Both the position numbers and the translations under genes were made by a program. Below, piece after piece: positions 49,992 through 57,615 of a stretch of DNA of 64,000 bases (the first letter of the stretch is position 1; each line of letters opens with the position of its first letter). The DNA comes from Micromonosporaceae bacterium KJ-029 (GTDB lineage Bacteria; Actinomycetota; Actinomycetes; Mycobacteriales; Micromonosporaceae). The stretch is taken from the NCBI GenBank assembly GCA_005402585.1, contig BIFP01000035.1, positions 1 to 64,000 of the forward strand. Reading direction: 5' to 3'. Under the pieces are notes generated by a model. It saw nothing but the letters and a program-made list of their open reading frames with translations. It made no database searches and was not told where the DNA came from.

Positions 49992-50559
49992 TCAGGTCGG
50001 GCTGGTACAAGCGGACCGGAGGAGGTCCCCGGCTTGCTCGACGGCGGTGGTGAACATGGCCTGGTTGATCCAGTCCGGGACCATGAGCAGCAGCGTCCAG
50101 TTCCACCGCGACTTGTCCCGCGCCGTCGTGAAGGAATCCATGTCCTCAGCCCACGACAGGCCTTCCAGGGGCGGTACGACGTAGTCGCGCCCGAGGTCTG
50201 CCTTGCTGGCGAACTTCAGCTTGTACGCCACCGGGTAAGAGCGACCGGCAGTAGGGCGGTGGAGGCGAGGCGGGTCCTGGCCGAGGATGGCTAGGCGGAG
50301 GAGGAGGCCATGCCGGTGTTGCATGGCCGACGACGACAACGCCGCCAGCCGAAGTGCCAGGGCGCGTCGCAGCCCCGCCAGTCCTATTGCCGGTCGCTCT
50401 AAGCGCTTCGACCGCCGTGGTGAAGGCGGGCGATGTGTTGGGGTCGCCGTGGCCGTCGATCATGAGGTATCGCATGTCGGGCACGTCAACGATCCGGAAC
50501 CGGCCCCGTGGTGCTTGGTAGGTGTCGAGGGTCTTCTTGAAGTCAATCTTGTTCGTCAT
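49992..50559 (-). pseudogene. GyrI-like protein gene disrupted by MITE copy 2
   Basis: The first part reads MTNKIDFKKTLDTYQAPRG, then FRIVDVPDMRYLMIDGHGDPNTSPAFTTAVEAL. The second part, beyond the element, reads YPVAYKLKFASKADLGRDYVVPPLEGLSWAEDMDSFTT. Together they form a normal GyrI-like small-molecule-binding protein. The 161-bp MITE lies between Leu and Tyr codons. After removing the element and one TAA, one base is still missing to restore the frame, so a small deletion accompanied or followed the insertion. Confidence 0.88.
50239..50399. mobile_element. MITE copy 2, 161 bp
   Basis: Second copy of the element at 18918-19081, with 17-base terminal repeats (GAGCGACCGGCAGTAGG left, GAGCGACCGGCAATAGG as right complement) and TAA on both sides (50236-50238, 50400-50402). 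The inner sequence matches copy 1 closely, with one GGA triplet fewer and several substitutions. Both ends carry GCGACC where copy 1 has GAGACC, so the ends co-vary within each copy. Confidence 0.9.
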
Positions 50560-51166
50560 GGGGTACCTGGGCTCGGGTGGTGAGCCACTGCCCTTCTGGA
50601 TCGCCATGCGTCGGAGACGCGGGCTTCAGACGCTTCCGCTCGACAACGCTACTTGCGGTCACCACACTCAGCTGCGGCACGTCCTTCGCGACAACGGCGC
50701 CCGCGCCGACGACCGAGCCGCGACCGATTGTCACGCCAGGGGTGATCGTGGCTGCGGCGCCGATCCACACATCGTCCTCGATGACGATGGGCGCGTGCGT
50801 GATGAAGTCGTACCGCTCGTCGAGTTCGACCGGGTGTCCGGCCGTGCTCAGAGTCACTCGGGGGCCGATCAGCACGCGGTCACCGATGGTGATGCCCCCG
50901 TAGTCGAGGAAGAAGCATCCCTGATTGATGAACACGCGCTCTCCGAACGATGCGCCAAGCCCGTAGTCGCAATAGAACGGGGGCAGGATGGACAGAGAGT
51001 CAGGGATCGGTTTGCCGAAGATCTCGGTCAGCACCGTCCTACGCGCGTCGAGATCGTCAAACGGCAGCACGTTGAGGCGTGAGGTCAGGTTCATGACGAG
51101 CTGTACGCGCTCCGCGAAGGCTCGTGACTCATGCGTCCGTGCTCGTAGGCGTTGCTCGTTGCGCAT
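50543..51166 (-). CDS. Hexapeptide-repeat O-acetyltransferase (NodL/LacA-like)
   Basis: Left-handed beta-helix acetyltransferase of about 207 residues. Helical N terminus (FAERVQLVMNLTSRLNVLPFDDLDARRTVLTEIFG), then PPFYCDYGLGASFGERVFINQGCFFLDYGGITIGDRVLIGPRVTLSTAGHPV with the catalytic His, and the coil DVWIGAAATITPGVTIGRGSVVGAGAVVAKDVP. The tail after VPQLSVVTASS is atypical and runs 16 bases into the GyrI-like gene, so the natural stop may have been lost by a frameshift. Substrate likely a sugar or nodulation-factor-like acceptor. Confidence 0.82.
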   Translation of the reverse strand: MRNEQRLRARTHESRAFAERVQLVMNLTSRLNVLPFDDLDARRTVLTEIFGKPIPDSLSILPPFYCDYGLGASFGERVFINQGCFFLDYGGITIGDRVLIGPRVTLSTAGHPVELDERYDFITHAPIVIEDDVWIGAAATITPGVTIGRGSVVGAGAVVAKDVPQLSVVTASSVVERKRLKPASPTHGDPEGQWLTTRAQVPHDEQD

Positions 51167-51303
51167 CAGGCGATGCTGGCACAGCGAGTCAGAGAACCGG
51201 TGAGGACCAACCGGCAGGGAACGCGTCACTCCGTGATAGTGGGCCGGGTCTGCCAGCCCTGGAAAGTGAGCTTCAAGGCGGCCAGGTGCGGGATGCGCTC
51301 GGT

Positions 51304-51745
51304 TCAGCGTTGCAGCCCGTCCCATGACCATCGCGGAATACTCAGGCCCTCGGGGACGTCGTCAACGGACTCATGGTAACGCGACATGGTCGTCGTGGTG
51401 GCCCAGGCGAAGTAGTCGTGCAGCACCTGCCGGAGTGGCTCGGCCGTCAGCCCCACGTCCTCCAAGGCCTGGTCGAAACAGACGATCGCCCGGCGGTCCA
51501 TCTCCTCGTGCGGGCCATTGCCGCTGTGGATCCGCACGACCGACGTCTCGTCGCCACAAGTATCGAGTAGGTGGTAGGCCCCCCGAGGGCCTCGGCCCAG
51601 TACGCAGCGAGGCGCTCGTGGTGCCGAGGATGGAATCCGTGGCCGAACGCGTGGCTGGTTCAAGAGGTTTCGAAGCACCGGGCATGGCCGGGAACTCCAG
51701 AATGTGTACGCCGACCTCTTCTACGCAAGTGACCGCAGCGGTCAT
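51304..51745 (-). pseudogene. Globin-like (truncated haemoglobin) gene with frameshifts
   Basis: The globin is spread over two frames. The central part reads TSHAFGHGFHPRHHERLAAY, then WAEALGGPTTYS in one frame, after an in-frame TGA. The C-terminal part reads CGDETSVVRIHSGNGPHEEM, DRRAIVCFDQALEDVGL, DYFAWATTTTMSRYHESVDD and IPRWSWDGL in another. The two parts join if one base is added near 51565. The ATG at 51745 overlaps the GNAT stop. This was probably the third gene of the GntR-GNAT operon and is now dead. Confidence 0.65.
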
Positions 51746-52296
51746 ACCGCCTCGGTCTTCAACCGGTGCCCTGTGTACGGCTGGGACGGTCGCTGGAAGC
51801 ATGCGCCGGACACGCGGGACTCAACCGTGCGGACGTGCCGGAAGCCTTGGCGGCGGTAGTAGTCGTGTAGGCGCTGGTTGGTGGTCCAGGCATCCAGCCG
51901 CAGCCAGGTCAGACCCGCCTCGTAGGCTCGGCCGCCGGCCCAGTCCAGCATCTCGCCACCGATGTTCTGGTTGGCGTGGGGCAGCGGGATCATCATCTTC
52001 GCCGCGTACAGCGCGTCGGCGGGGTCGTCCTCCGGGTGCCACAGCGCCTCCGGGTCTCGATCCGGCTTCCAGAGGCCGTCAACGTCGAGGTAGGCGGTCA
52101 GGGTGATCGTGGCAATCGGTTCCTCACCGTCCCACACCATCCAGGTCTGTCCGGCCGAGACGGTCGACGCAACGGCGGATCGTGGCAGCGGGATAGACCA
52201 CTGCTCCTCACCTCGGGCGGCCAGCCAGGCAACCCGCTCGCGCCTCCAGCTCATGATGATGTCAACGTCGCGTGGCCGTGCAGGAACGATGATCAC
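51742..52296 (-). CDS. GNAT-family N-acetyltransferase
   Basis: A 184-residue acetyltransferase (GTG start). The acetyl-CoA region is KMMIPLPHANQNIGGEMLDWAGGRAYEAGLTWLRLDAWTTN, less canonical than usual because the RxxGxG/A loop is replaced by QNIGGE. The C-terminal part (LHDYYRRQGFRHVRTV) is typical. The start overlaps the GntR stop (GTGA), so the enzyme belongs to the regulator's operon. Confidence 0.82.
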   Translation of the reverse strand: MIIVPARPRDVDIIMSWRRERVAWLAARGEEQWSIPLPRSAVASTVSAGQTWMVWDGEEPIATITLTAYLDVDGLWKPDRDPEALWHPEDDPADALYAAKMMIPLPHANQNIGGEMLDWAGGRAYEAGLTWLRLDAWTTNQRLHDYYRRQGFRHVRTVESRVSGACFQRPSQPYTGHRLKTEAV

Positions 52297-53102
52297 TTCG
52301 GTGCTTCCTCCGGCCGGAACTTTGCGATGAGGGACGCATCACCGTGGGTGCTGACGATGCGGTTGCGGTCGCCGGCGAAAGCGGTGAAGGACACCCGGAC
52401 CGGCCGCTTCTCCGTGTAGCCGGTGCGGATGAACAGCAGCACCGGCGTTCCCGGCGGCAGCCGCAGCAAGGACGCTTCCTCCGGCGTCGGCATCCGCGAG
52501 ACGTACTCGTCGTAGTAGCCCGTCTGGGAGTACCCGCGTTCGGCGAGAAGCCGGGTCGTGCCCTGCGGGATGTCTCTCGGCGACAGCAACTCGGTGATCT
52601 CGTTGGCCAGGTCCATCGGGTAGTAGGTGTCCTGCATGGACGACGGCTCTCCGTTGACTTGACGGACGCAGCGCCGCAGCACCGCCGCCGACTCAGGCTC
52701 AACGTGCAGGCGCTTGGCCAAATCCTTCGATACGAGCTCAATCGACAGCCGGAATTCCTGGGATGCCTCATAGCCCTGCTCAACGACCTCCGACCGCCAC
52801 GCATCCGTCTCGGCCGTCGGGCCGGCCGGCATCTCGGCGCGATGCGCGTGGAAGGTGAGGGTGACCCGCTCCCGCACGACCATGCCGCCGCTACGTCCCG
52901 GCACCCGCTCGATCAGACCGTCGTTGATCAGCACTGCAGTTGCGTCTCGGACAGTGTTGCGTGACGCTGCGTACTGCTCTTGTAGCTGCGTCTCGGTGGG
53001 CAGCCGGTCGCCCACCCGAAGGACTCCGGACGTGATCTGTTCGCGGAGCTCGGAGGCGATCTTGCGGTACTTCGGCTGGCCCACGGCTACACCCTTCCTC
53101 AT
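52293..53102 (-). CDS. GntR/HutC-family regulator with UTRA domain
   Basis: A 269-residue regulator. The N-terminal GntR winged helix is YRKIASELREQITSGVLRVGDRLPTETQLQEQYAASRNTVRDATAVLINDGLIERVPGRSGGMVV. The UTRA ligand domain covers about 95-260 (ELVSKDLAKRLHVEPESAAVLRRCVRQVNGEPSSMQDTYYPMDL). UTRA domains bind small ligands such as sugars or urocanate. It leads the GntR-GNAT-(globin) operon and is divergent from the small-gene cluster at 53214. Confidence 0.9.
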   Translation of the reverse strand: MRKGVAVGQPKYRKIASELREQITSGVLRVGDRLPTETQLQEQYAASRNTVRDATAVLINDGLIERVPGRSGGMVVRERVTLTFHAHRAEMPAGPTAETDAWRSEVVEQGYEASQEFRLSIELVSKDLAKRLHVEPESAAVLRRCVRQVNGEPSSMQDTYYPMDLANEITELLSPRDIPQGTTRLLAERGYSQTGYYDEYVSRMPTPEEASLLRLPPGTPVLLFIRTGYTEKRPVRVSFTAFAGDRNRIVSTHGDASLIAKFRPEEAPK

Positions 53103-53108
53103 TACGTC

Positions 53109-53190
53109 CCAACCAATCTAGCGGGATGGTCTTGACTGTGTCCCGTCCCACTGCAATGGTTGGTATGAATCCAACGTTACACACCGTTGG
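53109..53190. promoter_or_regulatory. Divergent operator cluster with repeated CCAAC/GTTGG dyads
   Basis: The 111-base gap between the GntR gene and the small gene at 53214 holds CCAACCA (53109-53115) opposite TGGTTGG (53157-53163), GTTGG-7-CCAAC (53159-53175) and CCAACG-8-CGTTGG (53171-53190). The overlapping dyads suggest cooperative binding by GntR over both promoters. Inferred from sequence. Confidence 0.5.
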
Positions 53191-53213
53191 GCGCTGGACA
53201 CGAGGGAGCATGA

Positions 53214-53426
53214 ATGAGCGCTGAGGCCCGTGACCTGGCTCGCGACATGGAACGAGTCAACCGCGCTCTTGAAAGTGCCCGCCTCTTCCTCGTCGGCCTC
53301 GACCAGGCCGACGACGCACGCGAGCTGCGGCGACGGACCTACTCCCCGCTACGCACGCTCGTCGAACAGGCCGAGCAGTCGGCCGCTCGGGTGACGGAAT
53401 ACCTGCGGGACGAGTCCCGCTCGTGA
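53214..53426 (+). CDS. Small helical hypothetical protein
   Basis: A 70-residue protein, MSAEARDLARDMERVNRALE and onwards, rich in Ala, Arg, Glu and Leu with heptad-like spacing, so probably a coiled coil. GGGAG precedes the ATG. First gene of a run of small genes leading to GPP34. Family unknown. Confidence 0.7.
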   Translation: MSAEARDLARDMERVNRALESARLFLVGLDQADDARELRRRTYSPLRTLVEQAEQSAARVTEYLRDESRS

Positions 53427-53542
53427 ACCGGGTGCAGGGACCGCACCCACTTCCCCCTGCGGGGCGGTCCCTGCACCCCATTGGTCGGGGTGCGCGGTCG
53501 GTGTCGGGGAGGGCCCGGCCGCGTATCTCTTCGAGGAAGGTG

Positions 53543-53788
53543 ATGGCAGTGCGCGTCAAGTGGTTCGTCCCTGGCGGTGAGCAGGCGTTCCACCCGTTCG
53601 GCATCGACTGCGAGGGTGCCGCCACCCGTGGCGGATCGATGTTCGGTGGCCAGGGCGGCGATGACGCCGTGTCGCCGGCTGAGGTGGCCCGGCGTAACCG
53701 AGCGTTCTGGGCGGGCCTCGGCCCGCCGGCCCTGGCCGACGGCCGCCGCCGTCGGTGGTGGGGGTTGCGGGGGCGTGGCCGTGTATAG
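53543..53788 (+). CDS. Small hypothetical protein
   Basis: An 81-residue protein from the ATG at 53543, preceded by GAGGAAGG. It reads MAVRVKWFVPGGEQAFHPFG and ends in a strongly basic tail (RRRRWWGLRGRGRV). The frame is open upstream to 53423 but that part lacks a ribosome site. It overlaps the next gene by 14 bases. Function unknown. Confidence 0.6.
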   Translation: MAVRVKWFVPGGEQAFHPFGIDCEGAATRGGSMFGGQGGDDAVSPAEVARRNRAFWAGLGPPALADGRRRRWWGLRGRGRV

Positions 53789-54056
53789 CAGTCGGCAGCC
53801 GTTGCCCGAGGTCGCGGCGGGCACGCCGTTGCGGTTGGAGCCCGGTGACTGGTCGTACGGCCGTGACCTGACTCCTGGTACGTCGGTGGCCGTGACCGTG
53901 ACGAGTGTGCGGGACCTGCCGAATCGGGGCGATGAGTGGGTGTGGGTGCTGGGCCACCGGCCGGAGTGCGAGTACCCGCACGTCGACCGGCATCCGCCGT
54001 GCATGGAGGTACGGGTCGCCATGACGGCGTTACGACGTCGGGTGTCCGCGTCGTGA
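53775..54056 (+). CDS. Small hypothetical protein
   Basis: A 93-residue protein (GTG start) with beta-rich composition (LRLEPGDWSYGRDLTPGTSV, RGDEWVWVLGHRPECEYPHV) and two cysteines. It overlaps the previous gene by 14 bases and the next by four (GTGA). Family not recognised. Confidence 0.6.
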   Translation: MAVYSSRQPLPEVAAGTPLRLEPGDWSYGRDLTPGTSVAVTVTSVRDLPNRGDEWVWVLGHRPECEYPHVDRHPPCMEVRVAMTALRRRVSAS

Positions 54057-54274
54057 GCGAGGAAGGCGATCGTCCGGTGGATCGGTTCGAGTCCGCACGC
54101 AACACCGTGCGCCAGCATCGCGACGGCGGCACCTGTTTCCAGTGCCGCGACGGCGGGTGCGGGCAACACGCCTGGGCGGTCGAGGAGTTGGGCCGCCATC
54201 CGGGCGGCCGGAAACTCCTGCGGCAGCTCGGGTTTCCCACTGATGGTTCGAGCGAGGAAGGCCAGCCGCGGTGA
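54053..54274 (+). CDS. Small cysteine-containing hypothetical protein
   Basis: A 73-residue protein (GTG start). The middle part has three cysteines and two histidines in TVRQHRDGGTCFQCRDGGCGQHAWAVEELGRH, suggesting a small zinc-binding knuckle. It overlaps both neighbours by four bases. Function unknown. Confidence 0.65.
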   Translation: MSEEGDRPVDRFESARNTVRQHRDGGTCFQCRDGGCGQHAWAVEELGRHPGGRKLLRQLGFPTDGSSEEGQPR

Positions 54275-55014
54275 ACACCACTCCCCCGGGCCCGGCCGAC
54301 GAGCACGCGTCGTCCGGCGGGTACGCCGGACCGGTGGTGCCGGCACGGCCGGTACGGGCGGTCGGCAGCGCCGCCGCGCACACCATGCGTCTTGCGGACG
54401 AGTTCTTCTACCTGGCGCACGACGACCAGACCGGTCGCCCGCGACTGTTCGAGTCGGCGTTGGCGCATGGCCTGGCTGCCGCATTGCTGGCCGAGTTGTG
54501 TTGGGAGGGGCGGGTCACCTTCGAGGGCCGGCAGGTGCGGGTGACCAACGCTGCCCCGCCGAGGGACTGGCTGCAACATCTGGTCCTCGACCGGCTGGTC
54601 GCCGAGCCTCGTCACACCGCGACCCGGACGTGGTTGGCGTTCGTCGGCACCACCGCCTGCGAGCAGGTGGCGACCCGGATGTGGCAGCTCGGGCTGGTCC
54701 AGCCGCAGCAGGTGGGCCGGCTGTGGCGCCAGCGCACGGTGTACGTGCCGGCGGACATGAACACGGCCGCCTGGTCGTGGGCCCGACTGTCCTTCCAACT
54801 GCGCAACTACCAGCAGCTCAACGCCTTCGACGTGGCCCTCGCCGGTCTGGCGATGCACACCCAACTCGACCCGATCCTGCTCGACGGCGCACCCCTCGCC
54901 GCCCGCGCGTTCCTGCGCCAACAGGTCGAGCAGGCGCACCTACCGCTGCGGGACCTCCTGGCCGACCTCGGCGCCGTCGTCGGCGGTGCCGTCCTCAGCC
55001 ACCGCACCACCTGA
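54271..55014 (+). CDS. GPP34-family phosphoprotein
   Basis: A 247-residue protein of the Golgi phosphoprotein 3 family, common in filamentous actinobacteria. Family wording: RLADEFFYLAHDDQTGRPRLFESALAHGLAAALLAELCWEGRVTFEGRQVRV, and LDPILLDGAPLAARAFLRQQVEQ near the end. The eukaryotic relatives bind phosphatidylinositol-4-phosphate; bacterial function is unknown, possibly membrane-lipid binding. It is last in the overlapping small-gene run, with GTG start inside the previous stop. Confidence 0.87.
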   Translation: MNTTPPGPADEHASSGGYAGPVVPARPVRAVGSAAAHTMRLADEFFYLAHDDQTGRPRLFESALAHGLAAALLAELCWEGRVTFEGRQVRVTNAAPPRDWLQHLVLDRLVAEPRHTATRTWLAFVGTTACEQVATRMWQLGLVQPQQVGRLWRQRTVYVPADMNTAAWSWARLSFQLRNYQQLNAFDVALAGLAMHTQLDPILLDGAPLAARAFLRQQVEQAHLPLRDLLADLGAVVGGAVLSHRTT

Positions 55015-55124
55015 ACCACCGCACCACCCGCGCCACCCGCCACCTGCGTCACCGCGTCTTTCGACCTGGTGCATCAGCTGGGCGGCATCAACCCTCACCC
55101 AGTCCCTTGTAGAGAGAGACCCTC

Positions 55125-56618
55125 ATGCCTCGTTCCAGTCCTGACACCGTGTCCGCCGTCCTGGCCCGTGGGCGGCTCGGTATCCCGTCGGTGGTGTTCT
55201 TCGTCATCGCCGCCGCCGCACCGTTGACGGTGGTCGCGGGTGGCGCAACGACCGGGTACGCGGTCACCGGCGTCACCGGCATTCCGGTGTCCTACCTGGT
55301 GGTCGCCGCCGTGCTCGCGCTGTTCGCGGTCGGCTACGTAGCCATGTCCCGGCGGATCGTCAACGCGGGCGCCTTCTACACGTACGTCACCCGGGGCCTC
55401 GGTCGCCCGGCCGGCGTCGGCGCGGCGATGGTCGCCCTGCTCGCCTACAACGCCATGCAGATCGGCCTGTACGGCGGGGCCGGCGCGGTCACCGCCCAGT
55501 TCCTCAACGACCGGTATGGCTGGCAGCTCACCTGGTGGATGTGCGCCCTCGCCGTGTGGGCCATCGTCGCGGCCCTCGGGGTCGCCCGGATCGACCTCAA
55601 CGGGCGCGTCCTCGCCGTGGTGCTCGTCGCCGAATGCGTCGTCGCACTGGCCTTCGACGCCATCATGGTGACCCACCCGGCCGACGCGACCATCAGCTTC
55701 GACACCCTCTCCCCCTCGCACGTGTTCGCCGCCGGTATCGGCGCCGCCCTGGTCACCGCCATCACCGGCTTCGTGGGCTTCGAGGGCACCGTCGTGTTCA
55801 GCGAGGAGACGAAAGACCCCCGCCGCACCATCGCCCGAGCCACCTACATCGCCGTGACGGTCACCGGCCTGCTGTACGGGCTGTCCGCGTGGGCGATGTC
55901 CGTGGCCACCGGACCCGACCGCATCGTGGAGGCCGCGCGTACCGACGGCACCGACCTGATCTTCAACCTGGTGTCGCCCTATCTGGCCGACAGCGTCGTC
56001 ACCGTCGCCCGGATCCTGTTCATCACCAGCCTGTTCGCCGCGCTGCTCAGCTTCCACCACACCGTGGCCCGGTACCTGTTCGCCCTCGGCCGGGAACGGG
56101 TACTGCCCGCCGTGTTCGCCCGCACCAGCCGCCACACCGGCGCCCCCAAGATCGGCTCCCTCGCCCAGAGCGGCCTCGCGCTCGGAGTTCTCGTCGGCTA
56201 CGCCGTGGCCGGGGCGGATCCGATCGTGCACCTGTTCTTCTGGGTCACCGTCACCGGCGGCCTCGGCGTGCTGATCCTGATGACCGTCACCTCCGCCGCC
56301 GTCATCGGCTTCTTCGCCCGGACCACCCACAACGAAGGCCCCTGGCGGTCGCTGATCGCACCGGGAGCCGCCACGCTCGCGCTCGGCGGAATCCTCACCG
56401 TCACGCTGCGCGAGTTCGACACCCTGCTCGGCGTGGAGCCGGACTCGCCGCTGCGCTGGGCCTTCCCCGCCGCCTACGCCGCCGCCGCGCTCCTCGGCCT
56501 CGCCTGGGCGCTGCTCCTGCGCAGCACCAACCCGGACATCTACGCGGCGATCGGCCTCGGCGCCGACAGCGACACCGGACCCCTGCGCGCCCCCGAAACC
56601 GTCCGCCAACCCGCCTGA
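55125..56618 (+). CDS. APC-family permease
   Basis: A 497-residue transporter with twelve predicted helices. Early motif VVFFVIAAAAPLTVVAGGATTGYAVTG and the YTYVTRGLGRPAGVGAAMVALLAYN region match amino acid/polyamine permeases. The middle has GFVGFEGTVVFSEETKDPRRTIARATY, a typical helix 6 to loop region. It starts 110 bases after GPP34 and is followed 18 bases later by a GNAT gene, forming a transport-acetylation pair. Confidence 0.88.
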   Translation: MPRSSPDTVSAVLARGRLGIPSVVFFVIAAAAPLTVVAGGATTGYAVTGVTGIPVSYLVVAAVLALFAVGYVAMSRRIVNAGAFYTYVTRGLGRPAGVGAAMVALLAYNAMQIGLYGGAGAVTAQFLNDRYGWQLTWWMCALAVWAIVAALGVARIDLNGRVLAVVLVAECVVALAFDAIMVTHPADATISFDTLSPSHVFAAGIGAALVTAITGFVGFEGTVVFSEETKDPRRTIARATYIAVTVTGLLYGLSAWAMSVATGPDRIVEAARTDGTDLIFNLVSPYLADSVVTVARILFITSLFAALLSFHHTVARYLFALGRERVLPAVFARTSRHTGAPKIGSLAQSGLALGVLVGYAVAGADPIVHLFFWVTVTGGLGVLILMTVTSAAVIGFFARTTHNEGPWRSLIAPGAATLALGGILTVTLREFDTLLGVEPDSPLRWAFPAAYAAAALLGLAWALLLRSTNPDIYAAIGLGADSDTGPLRAPETVRQPA

Positions 56619-56636
56619 CCAGCAAGGAAGAACGCC

Positions 56637-57284
56637 GTGAACAACACCGTCACCGTCCGGCCCGCAACCGAGGCCGACACCGGCCCATTGATCGCCGTAC
56701 TCGCCGAAGCGTTCCACGAGGGACCTCTCGCCGACTGGCTGATCCCCGACTCCGACGACCGCCGCACCGTCTACTACCGGTACTTCCGCGACGCACTCCA
56801 GCACGGCCTCGAACACGGGCAGGTCCACACCACCGGTGACCAGTCCGCCGTAGCCATCTGGTACCCCCGCCTCGAACCCACCCCCACCAACACCCGCGAA
56901 CACCTGGAGGCGCTGGAACGCATCGCCGGTGCCTACGCCCCGAAGTTCGTGCTGCTGGAGGAGATGTTCGACGTCCTCCACCCGGAGGAGCCGCACCATT
57001 ACCTCGCCTACCTCGCCGTCGACCCGCAACGGCAGAACCGGGGTATCGGCGCTGCCCTGCTCACCGACCACCACCGCCGGCTCGACCAGCTTGGGTTGCC
57101 GGCGTACCTGGAAGCCAGCAACATGCGCAACCGGCGGCTCTACCTCCGCCACGGTTACACGGCCGGCCGAACCATCGTTCTTCCCACCGAAGGGCCGATC
57201 ATCTGGCGGATGTGGCGCGGCGCCCCGGACGCCAACGGCCGAACTCCGTTCCCGCCCACCAGACCACGCCGGAGGTCGGTGTGA
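56637..57284 (+). CDS. GNAT-family N-acetyltransferase
   Basis: A 215-residue acetyltransferase (GTG start, AAGGAAG ribosome site). The acetyl-CoA site is visible as HYLAYLAVDPQRQNRGIGAALLTDHHRRLDQLGLPAYLEASNMRNRRLYLRHGYT. The order and length resemble the puromycin N-acetyltransferase-like group. It follows the APC permease in the same operon, so it may acetylate the transported compound. Confidence 0.86.
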   Translation: MNNTVTVRPATEADTGPLIAVLAEAFHEGPLADWLIPDSDDRRTVYYRYFRDALQHGLEHGQVHTTGDQSAVAIWYPRLEPTPTNTREHLEALERIAGAYAPKFVLLEEMFDVLHPEEPHHYLAYLAVDPQRQNRGIGAALLTDHHRRLDQLGLPAYLEASNMRNRRLYLRHGYTAGRTIVLPTEGPIIWRMWRGAPDANGRTPFPPTRPRRRSV

Positions 57285-57362
57285 ACCGGTCAGGAATCGA
57301 GAAGCCCTGGCCACCGCGCCGCAACTAGCGTGACCGCCGCTGATGTCAACGGAGGAGGTCCG

Positions 57363-57578
57363 ATGAACTGGAACAAGCGGGTCCGACAGACCCACCGCTG
57401 GGTGTCCATTGCCTTTGTGGTGTCGATGATCGTGGCGTTCGTCGCCATCGCGCAGGAGGAGCCGGCCGAATGGCTGTTCTACCTGCCGCTGCTCCCACTC
57501 ACCCTGCTCCTGTTCACCGGCCTGTACCTGTTCGCGCTGCCGTATGTCGTCAGGTGGCGCGGCGGGCGGCCGTCGTAG
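57363..57578 (+). CDS. Small two-helix membrane protein
   Basis: A 71-residue protein with an excellent ribosome site (GGAGG before ATG). Two helices (WVSIAFVVSMIVAFVAIAQ and WLFYLPLLPLTLLLFTGLYLFALPYVV) are joined by a short acidic loop. The N terminus MNWNKRVRQTHRW is seen in small actinobacterial membrane proteins. Function unknown. Confidence 0.75.
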   Translation: MNWNKRVRQTHRWVSIAFVVSMIVAFVAIAQEEPAEWLFYLPLLPLTLLLFTGLYLFALPYVVRWRGGRPS

Positions 57579-57587
57579 GGTCACGTC

Positions 57588-57615
57588 GTTGGGTAGCTTG
57601 TGTTGGGTAGCTTGT
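57588..57615 (+). repeat. Exact tandem duplication of 14 bp before lepB
   Basis: GTTGGGTAGCTTGT occurs twice head to tail. The second copy contains the first bases of the proposed GTG start. The repeat contains a TAGCTT word that could be part of a -10 region, so the duplication may have moved or doubled the promoter. Confidence 0.9.

Noticed and set aside
55095..57584. Very long minus-strand frame opposite the permease and acetyltransferase genes
   Set aside because: It is a GC-driven antisense shadow: glycine/aspartate-rich low complexity without any domain, while the plus strand carries clear transporter and GNAT motifs.
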